From positions 310,001 to 374,000 of the forward strand of contig NZ_JAUSPQ010000008.1 in assembly GCF_030655665.1 (NCBI RefSeq): a stretch of 64,000 nt of DNA, in the 5' to 3' direction. Below, in pieces: positions 52,293-60,809 of this stretch (within the stretch, counting starts at the first letter, position 1; each line of letters begins with the position of its first letter). A model generated the notes under the pieces. The model did not search any database. It was not told the origin of the DNA and worked only from the letters and a program-made list of their open reading frames with translations. Source of the DNA: Methanocorpusculum sp. Lineage in GTDB: Archaea; Halobacteriota; Methanomicrobia; Methanomicrobiales; Methanocorpusculaceae. The translations under genes and the position numbers were made by a program.

Positions 52293-52920
52293 TATCCAGT
52301 GCGTTCTGCATCTTGGCCAGGCGTTTTTTCAGTGCAGCAACGATAAGATCGTCATCAAAATGCACCAGCATGGTCCCGCACTGAGAACAGGAGAAGTTGG
52401 TCGTCATCGCGTTGTTGAAGGTCGTCGTGATTCCGCAGTTTTTGCACTGATAGAAGTCATTCGCCTCGTCATATCTCAGCCGTCCCGCAAGTTTCCCTGC
52501 CGCGACTTCCATCTCGTTACGCAGGACCATGCTCATATGATCCATACGCATCAGCCAAAGATACGTGAGCCAGCCGGTCTCATTGTTTTTGATCCTGCGA
52601 TATTCAGCAAGACGGTGTTCGTATAAGTTATAGAGAGTGTGGCGAACCGAGTTCAGATTGATGCCGGTGAGTTCAGCGATCTCTTCGTCGCTACGTTCCG
52701 CACTGATAAGCTCCTCATCGGAATGCTTGATCTCAGCCGTGAACCTTACTCTGTCGGATGCCTTGAGATCTTCACTGCTCAGCTTTCCCTCCATCCACCT
52801 GCGCGTGTATTCCACGCTTGACCAGCGGCGAAGGAGTTCAAGACCCTCTTCACCGACGAGTTTCAACAGATATTGATAGATTGCCGGATTCCCGAGTTGC
52901 TCTTCTGTGATGACCGTCAT
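52285..52920 (-). CDS. tfe: Transcription factor E, alpha subunit, with insertion
   Basis: A 211-residue TFE that helps RNA polymerase open promoters. The winged helix has LVGEEGLELL (residues 21-30) and SDEEIAELTGINLNSVRHTLYNLYEHRLAEYRR (start at 77; quoted in part: GINLNSVRHTLYNLYEHRL). The zinc ribbon is CKNCG and CSQCG near 140-165. Between the first two helices lies an extra segment of roughly 35 residues (about 33-75, WMEGKLSSEDLKASDRVRF) not found in typical TFE of about 170-180 residues. Both metal motifs are intact, so the protein should be functional. Confidence 0.9.
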   Translation of the reverse strand: MTVITEEQLGNPAIYQYLLKLVGEEGLELLRRWSSVEYTRRWMEGKLSSEDLKASDRVRFTAEIKHSDEELISAERSDEEIAELTGINLNSVRHTLYNLYEHRLAEYRRIKNNETGWLTYLWLMRMDHMSMVLRNEMEVAAGKLAGRLRYDEANDFYQCKNCGITTTFNNAMTTNFSCSQCGTMLVHFDDDLIVAALKKRLAKMQNALDNA

Positions 52921-53990
52921 TCCTTAGTAAATTGTAGTGCATCCCTAATATGTTTATCCAGTGAGGAGAAGGCATCCTCGCGGGTCGCCCCGGAACCGGT
53001 CACGGAAAACATCACCTCACCCTCTTCAAATGATGTGCCTGGATGCGGAATGTCGGTGATCGTCTCACGTAAAGCGGACATCTCTTTTTGGATCGTGATA
53101 TCCCGGGGTGCGGCAAGGATACGCCGGACCGCAAAACATGCTGGTTCCGGCCGTTTCTTTGGCAGGACGCCTCTGCATGCATCTGCGTGCAGGGAGAAGA
53201 GATTCACGCCGAGCGCTCTCTCGACCGTCTCAACGGTGCCCTGGAACCGCGGATTTATTTCGATCGCGTAGGCCTCATCATCGGTCAACACAAAGTCCAC
53301 CCCAACCGACCCCACACAGCCGCTTGCAGCAACGATCTTCTCCGCAAGCTCCATCATCCGGTCTGCAAGAGGATGTCTGCAGGGAGTGAGTGAGCCGGAG
53401 AATGCATAGGCACAGGTATCCCCGCCCCGGAGGATCTGCTCGTTTGCACAAAGAGCCATAGCAGCGTCCCCGGTGCCGAGGCACGAGACGCTTGCCGGTT
53501 GACCTGAGATGGGTTCCTGCGCCATAGAGGGGAGATGCTCCACGAACTCCTCCCATGCCTCGCGTTCCTCATCCGAATGCACACAGGCGTTCCGCCATCC
53601 GCCTGCACCGGAGAGGGTCTTCATCATTGCCGGATACTCCCCGGGACCAAGTCTCCGGGGGACCGGCACACCGATCTCCTCGAAGAAATCCTGGGTCTTT
53701 CCCTTATCCATGAATCGTTCGGCAACATTCACGGGGGTTCCGAGCCTGTCACGCACAGGCAGAAGTTCGGCCCCAGATGTGGTCACGACATGATCGATAT
53801 CATGAGCATCGAGCATCTCTTCAACTGCAAACGGCAGTTCGTTCAATTCATCGAAAGCAAGATGATCCTTCGTGCACCAGATAAGATCCTGATCGCAGAA
53901 ATGGTCTACGGCATAGACATCATACCCTGCACGGGCTGCCGAGGCGGCAACGTGGCGGGTAGTATATCCAGCGACAAGAATACTCTTCAT
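52917..53990 (-). CDS. ATP-grasp domain protein
   Basis: A 357-residue carboligase-like protein of the ATP-grasp superfamily. The N-terminal [24 protein letters not shown] is a Rossmann-like preATP-grasp fold, followed by [16 protein letters not shown] and the metal-binding [26 protein letters not shown] (EINPRFQG is the signature). Relatives ligate amino acids or other carboxylates to amines; in methanogens some act in cofactor side-chain synthesis. Substrate unknown. Four-base overlaps tie it to trm56 and tfe. Confidence 0.85.
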   Translation of the reverse strand: MKSILVAGYTTRHVAASAARAGYDVYAVDHFCDQDLIWCTKDHLAFDELNELPFAVEEMLDAHDIDHVVTTSGAELLPVRDRLGTPVNVAERFMDKGKTQDFFEEIGVPVPRRLGPGEYPAMMKTLSGAGGWRNACVHSDEEREAWEEFVEHLPSMAQEPISGQPASVSCLGTGDAAMALCANEQILRGGDTCAYAFSGSLTPCRHPLADRMMELAEKIVAASGCVGSVGVDFVLTDDEAYAIEINPRFQGTVETVERALGVNLFSLHADACRGVLPKKRPEPACFAVRRILAAPRDITIQKEMSALRETITDIPHPGTSFEEGEVMFSVTGSGATREDAFSSLDKHIRDALQFTKE

Positions 53991-54538
53991 AGGTTTTCTT
54001 CGTGCTCGTGTTTGATCGTGGTTTTGCCGATCTTCGTCGGCAGGACTTCAAGCTCGGCATCCGGGAAAGCCAGGTCCAGCTCCTTTCCTTCATACAGATG
54101 ATCGAGACAAAGGGCAAGAGCAGAGATCTCGGAGTGAGGCTGGTTCGCGACTGCCACATTGTAGTCGGCAAGCTCGTAGAGATCGCCCGGGACCTTTTCC
54201 GCACCGACGACGATCATGACCTTCTCCTCCTTTCTTATATCGGCAATGACGTCCTGGAGTCGAAGACCGTACATCGTTAGGTGGACAACCTTTCCGCCGT
54301 TCTTTTTGAACTGTGTGATACAGGACTTCCATTTGACATTGTTTTCGCAGAAGAATGTCCCGCCGAATCTTGTTGCAACATCAGTGATACTGCCGGCAAC
54401 CTTCGCATCATCGGCTGCAAGATACATGCCGCTTGCCCCGAGAGCGCGGGAACTTAATCCGACATGGGTGGTGACACGCTGATCCCGTTCGGGTCGGTGA
54501 CCTATTCTGAGGATATAGGATTCGGGTTTGAGATTCAT
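53987..54538 (-). CDS. trm56: tRNA (cytidine(56)-2'-O)-methyltransferase
   Basis: A 183-residue SPOUT-class enzyme that 2'-O-methylates C56 in the T loop of archaeal tRNAs. [26 protein letters not shown] is typical ([18 protein letters not shown] quoted), and [35 protein letters not shown] is the knot and SAM-binding region. Placed in a run of overlapping genes with a winged-helix protein, ATP-grasp and TFE. Confidence 0.93.
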   Translation of the reverse strand: MNLKPESYILRIGHRPERDQRVTTHVGLSSRALGASGMYLAADDAKVAGSITDVATRFGGTFFCENNVKWKSCITQFKKNGGKVVHLTMYGLRLQDVIADIRKEEKVMIVVGAEKVPGDLYELADYNVAVANQPHSEISALALCLDHLYEGKELDLAFPDAELEVLPTKIGKTTIKHEHEENL

Positions 54539-54801
54539 TTTCTTACCTTGATAACGCCGTTTTCGATGTAGATATCCGAGGGGGTGTTCCTGATTTCGTT
54601 CATCATGAACATATCGTTGAGAGAGAGGGGGCAGACATTCTCACATTTTACATAGATTAGACCGGCTTTCTCGAGCCGTGCAAGGGAAGCCCTGACTTCA
54701 TCTACGGAAAGACACGATCGTTCCACCAGTTCGGTGATCGTCGGCGTTCCATTATCAGGGATCATATGATATAGGGCCCAGTCCACGTCCTCATTTCTCA
54801 T
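54535..54801 (-). CDS. Small winged-helix DNA-binding protein
   Basis: An 88-residue winged helix: [31 protein letters not shown] is the recognition region (quoted in part: [18 protein letters not shown]). A CxxxC-type pair appears as CENVC near residue 54. It leads the operon and starts 31 bases from a minus-strand TATA box, so it may regulate the genes that follow. Target unknown. Confidence 0.8.
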   Translation of the reverse strand: MRNEDVDWALYHMIPDNGTPTITELVERSCLSVDEVRASLARLEKAGLIYVKCENVCPLSLNDMFMMNEIRNTPSDIYIENGVIKVRK

Positions 54802-54827
54802 GTCCTAACAAGTTGGAGGAGAGAGAC

Positions 54828-54840
54828 ATTATACTTTATT
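54828..54840 (-). promoter_or_regulatory. TATA box of the winged-helix/trm56/tfe operon
   Basis: Minus-strand AATAAAGTATAAT, centred about 31 bases before the ATG at 54801, in the 66-base divergent gap shared with the gene at 54868. Confidence 0.5.
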
Positions 54841-54867
54841 GATTCACACAACAGAAAAGTACATTAT

Positions 54868-55275
54868 ATGGCGTACACCTCCAACTCCGGGCTTGACTCT
54901 CTTGCCGATGAACTGTATGAAGCATCGGGGGACGATGACTTCAGACTCGCGGATCTGCTCCGCCAACTACCAAAAGAGACGGCGGTCCTGCTCTGTACGT
55001 CTGATCTTACCAATGCCCTGCAGACCTACATTTACGCATTTGAAGAAGAGCCGGAGATCGATATCTATGAACTTCTCCTGCTCCAGCCTTCCTCAATGAT
55101 CCCCCGCGGGATCAAGATCGGAAATGTGGAGCTCGCCGACATCGTCTTCGGGTTTGACAAAAAAACGAACCTGTTTTTCATCGCGGTCTGGAATGGAGAG
55201 AAGTTTCTCAAAGCCTTCTCCGGTCCCGGCGCTTACCGGGAAGCGGTGAAGTGTGCAAAAGAGCAGTGTGCCTAA
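54868..55275 (+). CDS. Conserved hypothetical protein, 135 residues
   Basis: Acidic soluble protein without recognised domains: SLADELYEASGDDDFRLADL, EEEPEIDIYELLLLQPSSM, then VELADIVFGFDKKTNLFFIAVW resembling a beta hairpin found in adaptor proteins. No signal, membrane or metal motifs. Divergent from the winged-helix gene; its 3' end overlaps the UPF0280 gene by 4 bases in convergent orientation. Codon use looks like that of its neighbours, so it is probably a real gene. Confidence 0.7.
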   Translation: MAYTSNSGLDSLADELYEASGDDDFRLADLLRQLPKETAVLLCTSDLTNALQTYIYAFEEEPEIDIYELLLLQPSSMIPRGIKIGNVELADIVFGFDKKTNLFFIAVWNGEKFLKAFSGPGAYREAVKCAKEQCA

Positions 55276-55982
55276 CCTTTCGTGATCAGATCATACCTGA
55301 CATCCGCAGGAACGATCCTGGGCAGATCCCCCCACCGCCCGATCCATTCCCCGATCACGGCATACACGGCGAAGACCGATGACCCCTCAACTTTTTTCAT
55401 GACCTCGTCAAAGTTTTCCGGCGTGAGGATATTACAAAGACCCGTGGCCCAGGCATCCGCCTTTGCAGGATCATGGGAAAAACAGGTCACCGAATCCGCG
55501 GTCCCAAACGAGACCGAAGGCCCAACAGTCGCGGAGGAGGTACAGATACCAAGTATCTCGGTCTGCGGAGGCACGATAAAGGCAAACTTTCCCGAAGAAG
55601 GGGCAGAGCCAGCGTAGATACCGACCCGAAGATCACGGTCCGAAAACAGCACGATATCCCCGCCGTTGTCGATCAGACCGAATGAAGCCCCGGCATCCCG
55701 CATCGCCCGAACGCCCGCCCATCCGATCGTGGCCGCGACGGCCGCCATCGGACCGACATCCGCCTCGAACGAGGCATCAGCCATCTGCCTGACCGATTCC
55801 GACGCACCGTCTGATGCCGGAACTGGACCATAACTCATCTGAAAAAAAGGGTCGGTCGTGAGATAATGCTCAAGACCGGTCCGTGCCGCGATCATCCCGT
55901 CCTTTGCCGCTTCGATGTGCAAAGCATCGTCGGCAAGGATCGTGGTGATCGTTTCGCGGTACGCGAAGTGTTCGCGGAACAT
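55272..55982 (-). CDS. UPF0280 family ApbE-like protein
   Basis: A 236-residue protein of the UPF0280 family, distantly related to ApbE flavin transferases. GPMAAVAATIGWAGVRAMRDAG and NGGDIVLFSDRDLRVGIYAG are conserved. The ATG of MFREHFAYRET is used; it overlaps the ferredoxin stop by one base, while the longer frame is a shadow. In Methanosarcina the homologue is encoded with the DUF39 sulfurtransferase and NIL-ferredoxin in homocysteine synthesis, though its exact role is unsettled. Confidence 0.88.
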   Translation of the reverse strand: MFREHFAYRETITTILADDALHIEAAKDGMIAARTGLEHYLTTDPFFQMSYGPVPASDGASESVRQMADASFEADVGPMAAVAATIGWAGVRAMRDAGASFGLIDNGGDIVLFSDRDLRVGIYAGSAPSSGKFAFIVPPQTEILGICTSSATVGPSVSFGTADSVTCFSHDPAKADAWATGLCNILTPENFDEVMKKVEGSSVFAVYAVIGEWIGRWGDLPRIVPADVRYDLITKG

Positions 55983-56368
55983 TACTTCTGGATACTCAAC
56001 GCACGCTGAGGGCAGTAGGTGGCACATCTGCCGCAGAGGACACACCGCTCAGAATCGACGACAAGCTGCCAGTTTTCATCGAAGGAGAAGACCTGCTTTT
56101 GACAGATACTGATGCACAGTCCGCAGTCAACACAGTCCGTACGGTTGTGAGAAACCGCGTCCTTCTGGATACGGATAGACACGCCTTTTCTGGAGAGGGC
56201 GGTGATGAACATGTCTGCATCCTTGTCATCAACGTCAAGAAGGGCCCAACCCTCGTCCCCGTCGATCAATGCACGTTCAACATTCACCATCACGCCAGAC
56301 CTGAGTATGGCCGCGGCGATATTTGGATACTGGACTCCGTCGGAGTCAAACTCGACCATCAATTTCAT
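55982..56368 (-). CDS. NIL-domain / 2[4Fe-4S] ferredoxin for homocysteine synthesis
   Basis: A 128-residue protein. Residues 1-70 form the small NIL (ACT-like) domain. A dicluster ferredoxin follows with Cys79, 82, 85, 89 and Cys109, 112, 115, 119. It works with the DUF39 protein, probably donating electrons for reduction of the persulfide or thioaldehyde intermediate. Overlaps of 4 and 1 bases with its neighbours make a compact three-gene operon. Confidence 0.92.
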   Translation of the reverse strand: MKLMVEFDSDGVQYPNIAAAILRSGVMVNVERALIDGDEGWALLDVDDKDADMFITALSRKGVSIRIQKDAVSHNRTDCVDCGLCISICQKQVFSFDENWQLVVDSERCVLCGRCATYCPQRALSIQK

Positions 56369-57873
56369 CTTCGTCCCCTCCCGCCGACAAGATCACCAAG
56401 ATCATACGAGTTGAGCATGCCCAGGATATGCCTGGACGAGTCGATCACCACTAAGGCACCGATATTGTGCTGCTGAAGGGTGCGTGCGGCAAAATCGACC
56501 GGGGCGTCCGGGGCGATGGTGATGACGTTCTTGGTCATGATCTCAGAGACGGACATATCCTGTTCATCCTTTGCGAAGGCTTTGGAGACATCATAGGTCG
56601 TAACGATACCGATCAGCCTGTTTTCCGAATCGATCACCGGGAGATGGTTCGTTTCGCCTTTCAGCAGCCGTTTGGCAGCTTCTTTAACGCTTTCCTCACC
56701 CGTAATGGTGACGAACGTTGAGACCATCATCTCGTTGACATGGCAGACATATCCCTTCTCCGCCATGGGCTTGTTTATCTTATGGGAATCGATCGGTCGG
56801 GTAGCGAGGGCCATGGTGAAGGACCCTGTTTCTATACGTGTCTTCAGTTCGGCCGCGACTTCACGTGCCTTCTTATAACTCGAGAGAGGGGAGCAGCGCA
56901 CTTCCTCGCCGTCGATCTCGACCGACCCGCTCTTGAGCTGGGCATATGTGACCTCCCGGATCACAGGTCTGTCCCTGAACGGCGTACCGTAATCGACGAT
57001 GTTCGTTTTCAGATCCTCGTCGCGGACCGCAGTGTGCCTGACGATCTCCTCATTTAAGAGAGGGATCGGGATGCCTACGCCGACGTACATTGTCACGCCG
57101 TATCCGGTCATGGTAGCGGCACGGATGTAATCAGATGACATCTCCTTCATATTACCGGAGGTCATGAGTGTCCCAAACCCGGCTCCCGGGGAGGACTGTG
57201 TGCCCTCCCCGACAACGACACCGTTCGCCCCGCCGATAAAGATCGGGGTGCCGGAACCGATGACGGAAAGGGTCGGATCATTTGCGAGGGGGGAGAGGCA
57301 GCCGGCTCCCGAATACGTGATATTCCGGTGAGAGGGGAGAAGGAATCCCATATAGGTCTTTATTGCCTGATCGCTCATATTGGTGGCAGCATTATAGGAT
57401 TGATATGAGTTTCTCGGGTTGAGCATGATGGCCTGATTCAGTTCCTGCAGAGTAAACTCATTCGTTATAGATGTTCTGGGATAACAGTCGGTCCCCTTTG
57501 CCCGTGCATGAAGTTCTACGGACTTTCCGGCGATCAGATCCTCTATCACATGTGCCCCGCCGTACTCTGAGTGCCGAGTGGTGGATTCCTGAGTTGCCCC
57601 GATAAAACAGTCAACGGCCGCGATACCCGCATATGCCTCGACATTGTTCAGCCACATCTTCTCCATTCTGATCGGTATCTCAGAATGCCCAAAGTTTAGA
57701 AAAGCGCCTGACGAGCACATCGCGCCGAAAGTACCGGTGGTGACCACATCTACGTCACGAAGTGCCCCGGTAACGCCGAGTTCGTCGACGATATTCGGCA
57801 TCTCTTCAGCGCTGACCACACGGACACTTCCATCACGAATACGCTCATTTATTTCGTCGATGGATTTGTACAT
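56365..57873 (-). CDS. L-aspartate semialdehyde sulfurtransferase (DUF39-CBS)
   Basis: A 502-residue protein for sulfide-dependent conversion of aspartate semialdehyde to homocysteine, the methanogen replacement for the O-acetylhomoserine route. The DUF39 (HcyBio) domain occupies residues 1-370, with the persulfide cysteine in VVTTGTFGAMCSSGAF (Cys53). A pair of CBS domains fills the C-terminus (GEESVKEAAKRLL, HLPVIDSENRLIGIVTTYDV and a second copy), likely binding adenine nucleotides or SAM as a regulatory input. It is homologous to the marker-16 protein of this window. A TATA box lies 28-35 bases upstream. Confidence 0.93.
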   Translation of the reverse strand: MYKSIDEINERIRDGSVRVVSAEEMPNIVDELGVTGALRDVDVVTTGTFGAMCSSGAFLNFGHSEIPIRMEKMWLNNVEAYAGIAAVDCFIGATQESTTRHSEYGGAHVIEDLIAGKSVELHARAKGTDCYPRTSITNEFTLQELNQAIMLNPRNSYQSYNAATNMSDQAIKTYMGFLLPSHRNITYSGAGCLSPLANDPTLSVIGSGTPIFIGGANGVVVGEGTQSSPGAGFGTLMTSGNMKEMSSDYIRAATMTGYGVTMYVGVGIPIPLLNEEIVRHTAVRDEDLKTNIVDYGTPFRDRPVIREVTYAQLKSGSVEIDGEEVRCSPLSSYKKAREVAAELKTRIETGSFTMALATRPIDSHKINKPMAEKGYVCHVNEMMVSTFVTITGEESVKEAAKRLLKGETNHLPVIDSENRLIGIVTTYDVSKAFAKDEQDMSVSEIMTKNVITIAPDAPVDFAARTLQQHNIGALVVIDSSRHILGMLNSYDLGDLVGGRGRR

Positions 57874-57900
57874 ATAAATAATATTTAATCCCGCTCATCC

Positions 57901-57908
57901 TATATAAA
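57901..57908 (-). promoter_or_regulatory. TATA box of homocysteine operon
   Basis: Minus-strand TTTATATA, 28-35 bases before the start codon at 57873. Confidence 0.6.
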
Positions 57909-57913
57909 TCGCG

Positions 57914-58288
57914 TTATTCTATGTGTGGATAATCCTGTTTTGCCCGAATTACGGCCCGTATTCCCCCGCGGGGATTGGGAACATCTCCTGTATACCTTGG
58001 GATGAGATGCAGATGAGCATGCATCACGGTCTGACCGGCGGCCACCCCGCAGTTCACCCCGATATTGTATCCCGCAGGCGAGTACACAGCGTCCAGATGC
58101 TCTCTCGCAAGCCCAATCAGTTCACTTACGGCCGCATGCTCCTCGGAAGTAAGATCGAACCAGGAGGAGATATGCCGACGGGGAATGATCAGGACATGAC
58201 CCGGTGAGACTGGGTAGAGATCCCATTTTACATAGGCGAGGGCATTCCCGAATAAGCAGGGTTTGTCTGTGCAGAACGGACATTCCAT
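57914..58288 (-). CDS. HIT-family protein
   Basis: A 124-residue histidine-triad hydrolase. The triad is HAHLHLIP (HxHxHxx) at about residues 90-97; an upstream GHVLIIPRRHISSWFDL motif and an N-terminal CPFCTDKP complete the pattern. It probably hydrolyses nucleoside phosphoramidates or dinucleotides. Starts two bases after the archaeosortase stop. Confidence 0.92.
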   Translation of the reverse strand: MECPFCTDKPCLFGNALAYVKWDLYPVSPGHVLIIPRRHISSWFDLTSEEHAAVSELIGLAREHLDAVYSPAGYNIGVNCGVAAGQTVMHAHLHLIPRYTGDVPNPRGGIRAVIRAKQDYPHIE

Positions 58289-58290
58289 AG

Positions 58291-59145
58291 TTATGTCCGC
58301 GGTCCTTTACCGAGCATCGACCTGAGATCATCTCTGTAGACTAGCAGGATCTCCTGGATATTGCTGATCAATCCGGGTGAGGACCGGAACAGGAGGTAGG
58401 CGATCAGGAGGATAAGAAGGAACGCCGCCCCTTCGCAGATGACATTGTGGGACCAGAAAAAACTTGCATACCCGGGGATCGTCGGATGGGAAAATACATC
58501 CTCGTACCAGGGGAACCACTGCGAAAAGTATGCCATGATCACAAACACGTTTCTGAAGATGTTGATGATGAAGATCGGCACCAAGACAAGGAGGGTCAGA
58601 CCGATCTTCTGTTTCCAGGAGGTCTTCGTGAGAGCGATCACGCCGAGGAGGATCGCGATCGCCGTTATCCCGGTACATCCGAGAATGATCTGATCCATAT
58701 AGCCGTATGTCTGACCCGGGATAACCCATACCGACTCGAACATGTCCCAGGCCGCCATGGTGTATTGGAAACCGATCAGATCGAATACCCACCTGATACA
58801 GAAAACCACCACTGAGATAAGCCAGTTGCCGAGAACAGTGAACATCGCAAACGGAGCATATATGATCCCGGCGATTGCGGCGGCATAGGTGAGCCTAAGG
58901 ATCCGCAGATCCCGGACGAGCAGGCGTTTTACGGTAATATATATGAGCGGTATTCCTACGATGGCGAGCATCGGATAGAAGAAGTTCCCCTCTTCGAGGA
59001 GGGACGGAAGCATCAGAAGGAAACTGAATTCCAGCATGATCCAGCCGACGACCGCGGTGTATTTATCATATTTTCCCGGAATCAGCGTGAGAACAAATGC
59101 AATCAGACTGACGGTAAGTGCACAGAAAATCAAAGTATCCAGCAT
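58291..59145 (-). CDS. artA: Archaeosortase A-type transpeptidase
   Basis: A 284-residue protein with about eight transmembrane helices. The catalytic triad of archaeosortases/exosortases is visible: Cys in LGCTGITAIAILL, Arg in INIFRNVFVIM, His in FFWSHNVICE. ArtA cleaves PGF-CTERM proteins and transfers them to lipid anchors at the outer face of the membrane. No PGF-CTERM protein is encoded in the window. A 2-base gap joins it to the HIT gene. Confidence 0.88.
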   Translation of the reverse strand: MLDTLIFCALTVSLIAFVLTLIPGKYDKYTAVVGWIMLEFSFLLMLPSLLEEGNFFYPMLAIVGIPLIYITVKRLLVRDLRILRLTYAAAIAGIIYAPFAMFTVLGNWLISVVVFCIRWVFDLIGFQYTMAAWDMFESVWVIPGQTYGYMDQIILGCTGITAIAILLGVIALTKTSWKQKIGLTLLVLVPIFIINIFRNVFVIMAYFSQWFPWYEDVFSHPTIPGYASFFWSHNVICEGAAFLLILLIAYLLFRSSPGLISNIQEILLVYRDDLRSMLGKGPRT

Positions 59146-59215
59146 GTAGATGCTTATTGATTGGAGCCAGTTGGATAAATGGGTTTGCCAGGGAGTTTAT
59201 CCCCATCCATAAGAG

Positions 59216-59222
59216 TATTTAA
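59216..59222 (+). promoter_or_regulatory. TATA box of TFS gene
   Basis: TATTTAA centred about 29 bases before the ATG at 59248, a spacing that supports that start and rejects the longer frame beginning at 59179. Confidence 0.45.
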
Positions 59223-59247
59223 CTTGGTAAAACCAATAGTAAAGTCT

Positions 59248-59568
59248 ATGATGTTCTGCCCAACTTGCGGGAAGCTGATGAAAACGAAGGACGGTCTGTT
59301 ATGCTGTTCTAAATGTGGATATACCGAAACCATCACCGCCGAAAATAAGGAGCAGATGAAAAAAGTTGCGTACATGCAGGAAAATGACATTCTGATTGTG
59401 GAAGAGGGCGCGGATATCGGAACGAAACCTACTATTGCGATCAAATGTCCGAACTGTGGTCACAATCTTGCTGAGTGGTGGCTCCGCCAGTTACGCAGTG
59501 CTGATGAGTCTGAGGTCAGATTCTTCCGTTGCACGAAATGCAAACACACCTGGCGTGAATACGACTGA
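59248..59568 (+). CDS. tfs: Transcription factor S (archaeal TFIIS-like)
   Basis: A 106-residue protein that stimulates transcript cleavage by stalled RNA polymerase. The N-terminal ribbon has CPTCG/CSKCG (residues 4-25), and the C-terminal ribbon has CPNCG and CTKCKHTW. The acidic tip that reaches the active site appears as RSADESEVRFF (Asp-Glu) between them. ATG codons at 59248 and 59251 are adjacent; either could be used. Confidence 0.93.
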   Translation: MMFCPTCGKLMKTKDGLLCCSKCGYTETITAENKEQMKKVAYMQENDILIVEEGADIGTKPTIAIKCPNCGHNLAEWWLRQLRSADESEVRFFRCTKCKHTWREYD

Positions 59569-59609
59569 TCAGGTTTCTTCTCTCCTTTTTTAAGCAGGCG
59601 ACACGAGTA

Positions 59610-59618
59610 TTTATATAC
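59610..59618 (+). promoter_or_regulatory. TATA box of tbp
   Basis: TTTATATAC, centred 27 bases before the ATG at 59641; implies a nearly leaderless transcript and possible self-control by TBP. Confidence 0.6.
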
Positions 59619-59640
59619 TTACCTGTAATATCTTATAAAT

Positions 59641-60210
59641 ATGTCAAACCTTCCCGAAGACTCACTGAAGATTGAGAATATTGTCGCATCAACTAAGGTG
59701 AATGACAGTCTGGACCTGGTGGCGCTCGCTGCCCAGATTCCGGGAGCGGAATATAATAAACAGCGTTTCCCGGGGGTAGTTCTACGTATGCAGAACCCGA
59801 AAATAGCCGCACTGGTTTTCGGATCAGGTAAAGTTGTTCTGACCGGGGCAAAAAGTCTTGAGAATCTTACCAAAGGACTGGAATATCTCGTCACGCTTTT
59901 AAAGGATCTGAAAATCGATATCCTGGATAACCCGACATACACCGTACAGAACATCGTCACTTCAGCGGATCTGGGAAGCCGCATCAATCTGAACAAGATC
60001 GCCATGAGTTTCAATCTCGACAAGATCGAGTATGAACCCGAGCAGTTTCCGGGACTCGTGTACAGGCTCGACGATCCGAAGGTGGTCGTTCTGCTCTTCG
60101 GTTCGGGAAAACTGATCATCACCGGCGGGAAGAAAACGGTCGATGCACAGCGTGCGGTCAAGAAGATCTATGAAGATCTGATCGCTTTGAAACTTCTACA
60201 GATAGAATAA
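59641..60210 (+). CDS. tbp: TATA-box-binding protein
   Basis: A 189-residue archaeal TBP with the two-fold repeat: IENIVASTKVNDSLDLVALA ... FPGVVLRMQNPKIAALVFGSGKVVLTGAKS and VQNIVTSADLGSRINL ... FPGLVYRLDDPKVVVLLFGSGKLIITGGK (segments abbreviated). Both FGSGK-type strands that contact the minor groove are intact. No acidic C-terminal tail. It is monocistronic beside tfs. Confidence 0.96.
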   Translation: MSNLPEDSLKIENIVASTKVNDSLDLVALAAQIPGAEYNKQRFPGVVLRMQNPKIAALVFGSGKVVLTGAKSLENLTKGLEYLVTLLKDLKIDILDNPTYTVQNIVTSADLGSRINLNKIAMSFNLDKIEYEPEQFPGLVYRLDDPKVVVLLFGSGKLIITGGKKTVDAQRAVKKIYEDLIALKLLQIE

Positions 60211-60297
60211 TCCAATAACGACCTTCAACAAATCTTTTTTCAAGATTTTCCGTGCCGCTGATGAAAGCGGATGCGGAGAAAAAAAATATAGGGATCC

Positions 60298-60756
60298 TTA
60301 TCCCTGATAGATGACCTCAAGACTGCCGTGGGCGGTGGTCTTGCCGTCGCGAAGTGCCCCGATGACCTCATCCATCTTTGCATTCGCCGAGATGATCAGC
60401 GGCTCAGCCCTGCCAAACACCTGGAACAGAAGTCTGTCTGTCGTGCCGAGTCCCGGAGACGGACCATGCCAGGCATGCTCGCCGAAATCGTTCATCCCCT
60501 GGACAGCAGGGAACGGGAACTTCGGCGCCGGTCCTGCATCATATCCGGGAGAGATGTACCCAACCGACGGAATATTCCAGATAGACCAGAGACATTTGTA
60601 GGCCTCTACACCGGATTTATCCTGGACGATCATTGCCACATACTGGACATCCTTAGGGACACCCATGAGTTCGATCTTCGGGGAGATGTTCCCGCCGGCA
60701 AACGTACTCGACGGAGTCAGGCCTTGTTTTCCTAAATGAATAGTAATAGGGTCCAT
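60298..60756 (-). CDS. YbhB/YbcL-family (PEBP-like) protein
   Basis: A 152-residue phosphatidylethanolamine-binding-protein homologue. Conserved DKSGVEAYKCLWSIWNIPS, a GHxFxxxxYxG-like region and HAWHGPSPGLGTTDRLLFQVF mark the ligand pocket. There is no signal peptide. Cellular role unknown; family members bind phosphate-containing ligands. It is divergent from the RNase H-TrmO gene, 53 bases apart. Confidence 0.85.
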   Translation of the reverse strand: MDPITIHLGKQGLTPSSTFAGGNISPKIELMGVPKDVQYVAMIVQDKSGVEAYKCLWSIWNIPSVGYISPGYDAGPAPKFPFPAVQGMNDFGEHAWHGPSPGLGTTDRLLFQVFGRAEPLIISANAKMDEVIGALRDGKTTAHGSLEVIYQG

Positions 60757-60809
60757 GAAGTATACTCAGACAGGCAAATTAATTAAAGTTTAGGTCGAGT
60801 TACTATTCC

